Position numbers and translations under genes: made by a program. Below the pieces are notes generated by a model. It was not told where the DNA came from, did not search any database, and saw only the letters and a list, made by a program, of their open reading frames with translations. A DNA stretch of 12,861 nucleotides. It comes from Parvibacillus sp035426385 (lineage in GTDB: Bacteria; Bacteroidota; Bacteroidia; Chitinophagales; Saprospiraceae). The stretch covers positions 1 through 12,861 of the forward strand of contig DAOLZQ010000075.1 in NCBI GenBank assembly GCA_035426385.1. The letters run 5' to 3'. Positions 8,019 to 12,861 of this stretch are shown piece after piece (position 1 is the stretch's first letter; the number at the start of each line of letters is the position of its first letter).

Positions 8019-8399
8019 ATGCCATTAGGAACTCCCACAGAAAGCAATTATCTGATACATCAGGAAATGATGTCTCTAATGGATTGTTGGATAAGGTTCG
8101 TAAATAAATCCTTACCTGAGGTAAAGAGGTTGGATGCTTGGTTGAAAGCAATGGATGATAGGCATCGCATCAATCAGTTACTGCACGAATTTTCTCCCTT
8201 TCATCAGCAGGTAATACTTGATCAGATTGGTGAGGCTGATAAGCAGTTTTTACATCATACCAAGCAGATAAACTATTGTCTTCGTACTCCTCCATATGAG
8301 ACGGAGTCTTCACTAACTCCAGAAGACAACTGGTATTATTATAGACTGAGCAACCCATTACTTGAACTGCAAGATGAATCCATGGCAGTCAGTGCCTAA
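8019..8399 (+). CDS. Hypothetical protein, 126 aa
   Basis: Not recognised. The protein is soluble-looking, with no signal peptide or membrane segment. It is rich in amphipathic helix-like stretches (about 10-95), has six histidines and two cysteines, and ends in an acidic, tyrosine-rich tail around EDNWYYYRLSNP. Histidines cluster as RHRINQLLHEFSPFH and FLHHTKQ but match no metal-site pattern I know. Codon use resembles the neighbours, and the frame is open for its full length. It lies 72 bp before the copper chaperone frame on the same strand, with no obvious promoter between, so co-transcription with the copper genes is possible. No Shine-Dalgarno precedes the ATG. It could be a lineage-specific gene. 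Confidence 0.6.
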   Translation: MPLGTPTESNYLIHQEMMSLMDCWIRFVNKSLPEVKRLDAWLKAMDDRHRINQLLHEFSPFHQQVILDQIGEADKQFLHHTKQINYCLRTPPYETESSLTPEDNWYYYRLSNPLLELQDESMAVSA

Positions 8400-8439
8400 A
8401 GCTCGATTTCACTGCTTTTAATTAGTGCTTTTTCCTCTT

Positions 8440-8461
8440 CAACTTTTAGTTCTTTAAGTTG
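8440..8461 (+). repeat. Inverted repeat before the copper genes
   Basis: CAACTT (8440-8445) and AAGTTG (8456-8461) are perfect inverted arms separated by ten bases, ending ten bases before the ATG of the HMA gene. It could be a leader hairpin or a binding site for a regulator of the copper genes. No regulator gene is adjacent. Confidence 0.3.
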
Positions 8462-8471
8462 TTTAACCGCC

Positions 8472-8708
8472 ATGAAAGAAAAATACAGTATCAGTGGCAT
8501 GACCTGTGAAGGTTGTAAATCCCACGTTGAGAATACGCTCCGCCAGGTACCCGGTGTTACGGAAGTGCAGGTGGATCTGAAACAAGGTGAGGCAGAGATC
8601 ACTTCTTCCACCGAAGTTGATTTGGCTACACTGGAGGCAGCCATGTCTAGCAGCCACTACGGTATTCACCCCCTGGGCGAGATTATTCCCGATAAAAAAA
8701 AAGTATAA
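8472..8708 (+). CDS. HMA-domain copper chaperone (CopZ-like), or N-terminus of the frameshifted CopA
   Basis: A 78-aa heavy-metal-associated domain with the Cu+-binding loop GMTCEGC (Cys12, Cys15) at the first loop and the expected beta-alpha-beta pattern: VENTLRQVPGVTEVQVDL, then GEAEITSS. As written it is a complete small cytosolic copper chaperone. It ends in DKKKV, where the three lysines come from a run of nine A's followed by GTA TAA. In many Bacteroidota copper ATPases this domain is fused N-terminally to the pump, and here the pump frame begins in the -1 frame inside the same A-run. The gene may therefore yield a short chaperone by normal reading and the N-terminus of the pump by frameshifting. 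An indel or a sequencing error splitting one gene is the alternative. Confidence 0.85.
   Translation: MKEKYSISGMTCEGCKSHVENTLRQVPGVTEVQVDLKQGEAEITSSTEVDLATLEAAMSSSHYGIHPLGEIIPDKKKV
8694..8708 (+). other. Candidate -1 frameshift (slippery) site joining HMA and ATPase frames
   Basis: Nine A's (8694-8702) are read AAA AAA AAA in the HMA frame, then GTA and the stop TAA (8706-8708). A -1 slip on A_AAA_AAA continues as AGT ATA AGT into the ATPase frame. The -1 frame has a TAA at 8693-8695, so the only place the frames can join is 8696-8705, essentially the A-run. Adding one A by RNA polymerase slippage would have the same effect. The joined product would be about 77 + 753 residues. Confidence 0.65.
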
Positions 8709-8712
8709 GTTC

Positions 8713-8734
8713 TTCGCCTCCCTCCGGAGGTAAA
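8713..8734 (+). promoter_or_regulatory. GC-rich hairpin downstream of the A-run
   Basis: CCTCC (8717-8721) pairs with GGAGG (8726-8730) around a CTCC loop. A G-U pair and two U-A pairs beyond one mismatch can extend the stem to 8713-8734. It starts 10-14 bases after the slippery run, somewhat farther than the usual 5-9, and could pause ribosomes. The GGAGG is 22 bases from the next in-frame ATG, too far to act as its Shine-Dalgarno. Confidence 0.4.
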
Positions 8735-8752
8735 AGTGTTTTTTATTGCCCC

Positions 8753-10963
8753 ATGCACTGTGAAGGCGAGAAGACATATGATAAGCCCGGAGACTGCCCT
8801 GTATGCGGTATGGATCTCGTAGAGGAAGCCGGACTGGTCTCCACTGCAGTTCAGTACACTTGCCCCATGCACCCCGAGATCATTCAGGATACTCCCGGAG
8901 CCTGCCCTATCTGTGGCATGGACTTAGTGCCGGTAAGTCCGGCGCCAAGCGCTGAGACCAAAAATTACCAAATCTTACTGCGAAAATTTATAATTTCTCT
9001 TGTCTTTACTCTACCCATCTTTCTCATTGCGATGAGTGAGATGATTCCAAACAATCCACTGTTTAGAATTATGGATCAGAGCCGGTGGAACTGGGTGCAA
9101 TTCTTTCTCTCACTACCGGTAGTCTTCTACACTTGTTGGATGTTTTTCGAGCGTGCCTGGCGAAGTATCATTACCTGGCGTCTCAATATGTTTACGCTCA
9201 TAGGTATTGGAGCTGGCGTAGCCTGGTTGTTTAGTGTATCAGCGCTGCTCTTTCCGGGATTTTTTCCGGCTCAATTTACCTCTCACACCGGCGCGGTACA
9301 CGTGTATTTTGAAGCAGCTACAGTCATACTGACGCTGGTGCTATTGGGCCAACTGCTAGAGGCGAGGGCACACAGTCAGACCAATACAGCTGTGAAGGCA
9401 CTGTTGCAACTGGCGCCCAACTCTGCTATTCGAGTCGAGCATAGCATCGAAGTCACTGTTCCCATAGACCAAATCGAAGTGGGTGATCTGCTCCGTATTA
9501 AACCGGGGGACAAGATACCCGTAGATGGCCGTATCACCGAAGGCTCCGGCGCAGTAGATGAATCAATGATCACCGGAGAGCCCATACCGGCTACGAAAAA
9601 TATAGGAGATAAATTAACCGCAGGCACGCTCAATGGCAACCGTAGTTTTCTGATGAAAGCCGAGAAAGTCGGCTCAGAAACCTTGTTGGCACACATCATC
9701 CAACTGGTCAATGAAGCGGGGAGGAGTAAAGCACCCATCCAGAAATTGGCTGATCGCATCTCCGCCTGGTTTGTACCGGTGGTCGTACTGATCTCAGTGC
9801 TCACTTTTATAGCCTGGACTATCTGGGGTCCGGAACCGAAATATGTATATGCACTGGTGAACGCCATTGCAGTACTGATCATCGCTTGTCCCTGCGCGCT
9901 AGGTCTGGCTACTCCCATGTCTGTCATGGTCGGAGTTGGTAAGGGCGCTCAACACGGTGTATTGATCCGAAATGCCACTGCGCTGCAACGGATGAGTGAG
10001 GTGGATACCGTAGTGGTGGATAAGACAGGTACACTGACCGAAGGCAAACCTAAAGTGATCGATTTGATTCCATTTCTGGAGGATATTCCTACCAGACAGT
10101 TGACACAATATTTAGTCTCTATTAATGCACAGAGTGAACACCCATTGGCTGCCGCTACTGTTGATTTTGGTGCCGCACAAGGTATCATTCCTACTCCTGC
10201 ACAAGATTTTCAAGCCATCACCGGTAGGGGCGTAGAAGGCCGGACTGAGGGCAAATACATCCTCATCGGCAATGATTCGCTCTTACTGCAAAATGAGATC
10301 ACCTTGCCGGAAGAGATGGCCGCACTCGCAAATCAACACCGCCAACAAGGTAGGACAGTTTCTTTTATTGCTGTTGATGGCAAGCCGGCCGGCATATTAA
10401 TCATCGGTGACGAAATAAAAAAGACTACTGCTTCCGCACTAAAAACGCTAAGTGACGAAGGTGTCAATGTCATCATGCTCACCGGTGACAATGAACTCAC
10501 CGCGCAATCTGTAGCTAATGAATTGAGCTTGAAAAATTTCAAAGCCGGTATGTTACCTCAGGATAAGATCAGTGTCATACGTGAATTGCAAGGAAGCGGG
10601 CATGTGGTAGCCATGGCGGGCGATGGTATCAATGATGCACCGGCACTCGCCCAGAGCGATGTGGGTATCGCCATGGGTACGGGAACTGATATAGCCATCG
10701 AGAGTTCGGGTATCACACTACTCCGCGGTGACCTACAGGGTATTGCCCAGGCAAAGGCACTTAGCCATGGGGTGATGAAAAACATCCGTCAGAATCTCTT
10801 TTTCGCACTGATCTACAATACAGTAGGCGTACCGGTAGCCGCCGGAATTCTGTATCCGGTCTTCGGTATATTACTTTCACCGATGATCGCTGCACTAGCT
10901 ATGAGCTTCAGTTCAGTTTCTGTCATCGCAAATGCACTTAGACTTAGAAACATCCGTTTATAA
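8753..10963 (+). CDS. copA: Copper-exporting P1B-1-type ATPase CopA (true N-terminus lies upstream in HMA frame)
   Basis: Inner-membrane ATP-driven Cu+ exporter; 736 aa from this ATG. Two metal-binding motifs come first: CPMHCEGEKTYDKPG..CPVCGM, then CPMHPEIIQDTPGACPICGM (35-56). The core follows: TGE (274-276), CPC (379-381) in the transport helix, DKTGT (423-427, phosphorylated Asp423), SEHPLA (HP at 463-464), TGDN (577-580) and GDGINDAP (623-630). The last helices carry YN (688-689) and MSFSS (717-721), the P1B-1 signature for Cu+. The first ATG cuts into the first motif: TTT TAT TGC CCC just before it encodes FYCP, supplying the missing Cys. No ATG, GTG or TTG occurs in this frame between the stop at 8693 and 8753, so the natural product probably begins in the HMA gene and enters by a -1 shift. 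From ATG 8753 alone a working pump lacking HMA is still possible. The catalytic part shows no damage. Confidence 0.93.
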   Translation: MHCEGEKTYDKPGDCPVCGMDLVEEAGLVSTAVQYTCPMHPEIIQDTPGACPICGMDLVPVSPAPSAETKNYQILLRKFIISLVFTLPIFLIAMSEMIPNNPLFRIMDQSRWNWVQFFLSLPVVFYTCWMFFERAWRSIITWRLNMFTLIGIGAGVAWLFSVSALLFPGFFPAQFTSHTGAVHVYFEAATVILTLVLLGQLLEARAHSQTNTAVKALLQLAPNSAIRVEHSIEVTVPIDQIEVGDLLRIKPGDKIPVDGRITEGSGAVDESMITGEPIPATKNIGDKLTAGTLNGNRSFLMKAEKVGSETLLAHIIQLVNEAGRSKAPIQKLADRISAWFVPVVVLISVLTFIAWTIWGPEPKYVYALVNAIAVLIIACPCALGLATPMSVMVGVGKGAQHGVLIRNATALQRMSEVDTVVVDKTGTLTEGKPKVIDLIPFLEDIPTRQLTQYLVSINAQSEHPLAAATVDFGAAQGIIPTPAQDFQAITGRGVEGRTEGKYILIGNDSLLLQNEITLPEEMAALANQHRQQGRTVSFIAVDGKPAGILIIGDEIKKTTASALKTLSDEGVNVIMLTGDNELTAQSVANELSLKNFKAGMLPQDKISVIRELQGSGHVVAMAGDGINDAPALAQSDVGIAMGTGTDIAIESSGITLLRGDLQGIAQAKALSHGVMKNIRQNLFFALIYNTVGVPVAAGILYPVFGILLSPMIAALAMSFSSVSVIANALRLRNIRL

Positions 10964-11029
10964 AAAGGCGCCTGACTAAAAGAATAGATTATTGTAACAG
11001 GAAGCAAGTAAACATACCGACTGACAGTC

Positions 11030-11037
11030 TATCTTTG
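11030..11037 (+). promoter_or_regulatory. Bacteroidota-type -7 element for the outer-membrane protein gene
   Basis: TATCTTTG followed by CAG matches TAnnTTTG. The predicted start is near 11044, leaving a leader of about 36 nt before ATG 11080. No TTG was found at the usual -33 spacing. It lies in the 116-bp gap after copA, so this gene is probably transcribed separately. Confidence 0.6.
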
Positions 11038-11079
11038 CAGCCTCAAAAGAATTAGATTCAACATTTATAAAATACAGCA

Positions 11080-11814
11080 ATGAAGCACCTATTAATTATC
11101 ATCGTTTCAATTCTTAGTTTCCAACTGTATGCTCAGGATAATACGGTGTATAATTCCTCTGATGTCTATCAGCAAATACTTTTTGGTGGTAGCGCTTCGG
11201 TAGATTATAATTATCGCAGTTTAAAAAACACTTCAGGCGAGACGGCATATGACGCAGTGATCAAGATGCGTGACGCCCGTGAGGAGGATCGTACCGGATT
11301 TACAGTTGGGCTCAATCTTGGCTATAATGTAAACAGCTCTTTTGGATTTGAGACCGGCCTATTATTTTCACAGAAAGGGTATAATACAGGTGATATCGCT
11401 TTTGATTTCGGTAGTGATTCTCTCAAATATCCCGAAAAATATCACGTTTCTCATGTGTTTAATTATCTGGATGTACCGCTGCGAATGAATGTATTTTTTG
11501 GAAAAGGAAAATTGCGATTTCTTGGGAGTCTGGGCGTCATTGGCAATTTTATGGTGGGCCAAAAGCAATTGCTTACCAATGTCTATCACAACGGTGCCAC
11601 CGAAGAAGTGGACCAATCTGATGCCTATTCATATAAAAAAATAGGATTTACACCCACCGCTTCGATAGGTATAGATCTGAGGATTAAGAAATATTATTAT
11701 TTCCGCCTGGAACCGGTAATTCGATATGGCGTGACCGCAATCAATTCAGGAGAAGTAGCAGACCGACTGTGGAATGCAGGTGTGCGCGCAAGTGTGTATT
11801 ATGGCATTCATTAA
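11080..11814 (+). CDS. Outer-membrane beta-barrel protein, PorT-like
   Basis: A 244-aa secreted protein. Residues 1-18 form a signal peptide with a Lys-His start, a hydrophobic core LLIIIVSILSF, and a likely cleavage LYA|QDN. The mature part alternates polar and aromatic residues in strand-like stretches (FTVGLNLGYNV, FGFETGLLFSQKGYNTG, YLDVPLRMNVFFGKGKLRFLGSLGVIGNFM, ASIGIDLRIKKYYYFRLEPVIRYGV). LLFSQKGY and YLDVPL are typical of the Bacteroidota outer-membrane beta-barrel family that includes PorT. No enzymatic motif is seen. The role is unknown: such proteins range from secretion-system parts to uncharacterised surface barrels. The last residue is His, preceded by YYG, rather than the usual terminal aromatic. 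It has its own promoter-like element, and its neighbours give no functional clue. Confidence 0.8.
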   Translation: MKHLLIIIVSILSFQLYAQDNTVYNSSDVYQQILFGGSASVDYNYRSLKNTSGETAYDAVIKMRDAREEDRTGFTVGLNLGYNVNSSFGFETGLLFSQKGYNTGDIAFDFGSDSLKYPEKYHVSHVFNYLDVPLRMNVFFGKGKLRFLGSLGVIGNFMVGQKQLLTNVYHNGATEEVDQSDAYSYKKIGFTPTASIGIDLRIKKYYYFRLEPVIRYGVTAINSGEVADRLWNAGVRASVYYGIH

Positions 11815-11837
11815 TCAGCAGCAAAAATTGATTTTAA

Positions 11838-11867
11838 TTCGGTTGATTTTATAGTTTTTATACCGAA
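11838..11867 (+). repeat. Inverted repeat after the barrel gene
   Basis: TTCGGT (11838-11843) and ACCGAA (11862-11867) are perfect inverted arms with an 18-base T-rich loop, starting 24 bases after the stop. It could be a terminator or an operator upstream of the AraC-MGMT gene. The long loop and missing T-tract make termination doubtful. Confidence 0.3.
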
Positions 11868-11922
11868 ATATAATTGTCAGTTTGATCATAATAGCACGAG
11901 AAATTATTCGGCAAGATTCGGG

Positions 11923-11953
11923 TTGTTTGATCTGCAGAGTCAACTTAATTTTG
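11923..11953 (+). promoter_or_regulatory. Promoter of the AraC-MGMT gene
   Basis: TTG (11923-11925), a 20-base spacer and TAATTTTG (11946-11953) match both elements of the Bacteroidota housekeeping promoter. The predicted start is near 11960, giving a leader of roughly 12 nt before ATG 11973. This is the most complete promoter in the window. Confidence 0.65.
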
Positions 11954-11972
11954 AGATTCAATTGATAAAAAC

Positions 11973-12818
11973 ATGACTGTACAAAAAGCAGTAGATTATG
12001 ATAGAATTGCGCAGGCAATTGAATTCATCAAGACAAATTTCAAGCAACAGCCATCACTTGAATCTATCTCAGCAGAAGTACACTTAAGCCCATTTCACTT
12101 CCAGCGATTATTCACTGAATGGGCGGGAACCAGTCCCAAAAAATTTCTTCAATATCTCACTGTAGAGCATGCCAAGAAGTTATTGTCAGAGCATAAAGCC
12201 ACGCTATTTGATACCGCCTGTGAGTCGGGTCTGTCTGGTACCGGTCGTCTGCACGATTTATTTATCAGCATCGAGGGGATGACACCGGCTGAGTATAAAA
12301 ATGGCGGTAAGAATCTGACCATCAATTACAGCACTGCGCTCAGTCCTTTTGGAAAATTATTTCTTGCTTCCACCCACACAGGTATCTGTTATATGGCCTT
12401 TTGCGAAAATGAAGCAGATGCATTTTCCGACTTGCAACAGAAATTCCAACAGGCAAATTTTCGGGCAGTCCATGACGAGCATCAAAAAGATGCGCTGCTG
12501 ATATTTCAACAGAAGCCCACTCAATTGCACCTCATAAAGCTACACCTGAAAGGCACTCCCTTCCAGATCAAAGTATGGGAGAGTCTGTTGCAGATCCCCT
12601 TTGGACAGCTTGCTACTTATGGCCATATAGCGGAACACATCGGTAATAGTGGCGCCTCCAGAGCGGTGGGGACGGCCATAGCCGGCAATCCGGTGGCCTA
12701 TCTGATTCCTTGCCATCGGGTCATCAGAAGTGGCGGCGAAGTGGGTGGCTATATGTGGGGTTCTACCCGCAAGTCAGCAATGATCGGCTGGGAGAGTGCA
12801 CAGTTAAACCCGGCCTGA
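11973..12818 (+). CDS. AraC-type regulator fused to O6-alkylguanine-DNA alkyltransferase (Ada-like, lacks N-Ada domain)
   Basis: A 281-aa fusion for repair of O6-alkylguanine in DNA. Residues ~10-110 are an AraC double helix-turn-helix domain (LESISAEVHLSPFHFQRLF, then ATLFDTACESGL and GMTPAEY). Residues ~115-190 match the N-terminal ribonuclease-like part of alkyltransferases, and ~193-278 the DNA-binding and catalytic part: TPFQIKVWESLLQIPFGQLATYG, the SRAVGTA arginine finger (Arg230) and IPCHRVI with acceptor Cys247. The GEVGGYMWG loop follows. Compared with E. coli Ada, the N-terminal zinc/methylphosphotriester domain with its sensor Cys is absent, and the first residues go straight into the AraC domain. 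How, or whether, it senses damage is therefore open. Length is typical of HTH-MGMT fusions without N-Ada. It is a single gene with its own promoter, and no alkA partner is seen. Confidence 0.93.
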   Translation: MTVQKAVDYDRIAQAIEFIKTNFKQQPSLESISAEVHLSPFHFQRLFTEWAGTSPKKFLQYLTVEHAKKLLSEHKATLFDTACESGLSGTGRLHDLFISIEGMTPAEYKNGGKNLTINYSTALSPFGKLFLASTHTGICYMAFCENEADAFSDLQQKFQQANFRAVHDEHQKDALLIFQQKPTQLHLIKLHLKGTPFQIKVWESLLQIPFGQLATYGHIAEHIGNSGASRAVGTAIAGNPVAYLIPCHRVIRSGGEVGGYMWGSTRKSAMIGWESAQLNPA

Positions 12819-12861
12819 TATAGGTTGTTAGGTGACGAACATATCTACCACCGAAAACATG

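Noticed and set aside
8726..8730. GGAGG as ribosome-binding site for CopA
   Set aside because: It is 22 bases from the in-frame ATG at 8753. The properly spaced GTG at 8736 is in the wrong frame and hits a stop.
8694..10963. copA as a decayed pseudogene
   Set aside because: All catalytic and transport motifs are intact over 736 codons. The only lesion is at a slippery homopolymer, which fits recoding or a read error at least as well. A recent indel cannot be fully excluded.
10967..10976. GGCGCC palindrome after copA as a terminator
   Set aside because: The palindrome has no loop and no T-tract.

Overview
The window looks like a chromosomal segment of a Bacteroidota bacterium. Four upstream regions carry the phylum's -7 element TAnnTTTG (3587-3594 +, 11030-11037 +, 11946-11953 +, and 3434-3427 on the minus strand). 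Most genes lack a Shine-Dalgarno sequence, and the protein types fit: a PorT-like outer-membrane barrel, a long UbiD-family decarboxylase, and an AraC-MGMT fusion. The lineage below phylum cannot be resolved from sequence reading alone. No rRNA, tRNA, insertion sequence, phage gene or CRISPR array was seen.

Layout. 1-257 is gene-free and holds one weak hairpin. 258-3421 (minus) is a two-gene unit, ubiD then rsmF, overlapping by 10 bp. A 191-bp divergent region leads to a Tet-type MFS exporter (3613-4851, plus). The exporter's stop codon overlaps tail-to-tail by 9 bp with a second minus-strand pair: an AhpD-like carboxymuconolactone decarboxylase family gene (7492-7124) followed by a UvrD/PcrA helicase (7131-4843), overlapping by 8 bp. 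7493-8018 is AT-rich and non-coding, with a hairpin that has two alternative right arms. Then, on the plus strand, come an unrecognised 126-aa protein (8019-8399), a copper module (8472-10963), an outer-membrane beta-barrel protein (11080-11814) and an AraC/alkylguanine-DNA methyltransferase fusion (11973-12818).

The most interesting point is the copper module. A 78-codon HMA (CopZ-like) reading frame ends two codons after a run of nine A's (8694-8702). The Cu+ P1B-1 ATPase lies in the -1 frame, and its coding signal continues upstream of its first ATG into the same A-run with no start codon available. The last -1-frame stop (8693-8695) and the zero-frame stop (8706-8708) leave a window of only ten bases for the frames to join, and it is essentially the A-run. 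A -1 slip on A_AAA_AAA would give a single protein of about 830 aa with HMA, two CPMH-type metal-binding motifs and the ATPase; no slip gives a free copper chaperone. This resembles the programmed frameshift known in E. coli copA, but with the outcomes swapped: there the zero frame gives the pump and the shift gives the chaperone. A homopolymer sequencing error or a real inactivating indel are the main alternatives.

The other genes are ordinary housekeeping or stress functions: rRNA methylation, prFMN-type decarboxylation, DNA repair helicase, thiol peroxidase-type redox, efflux and alkylation repair.
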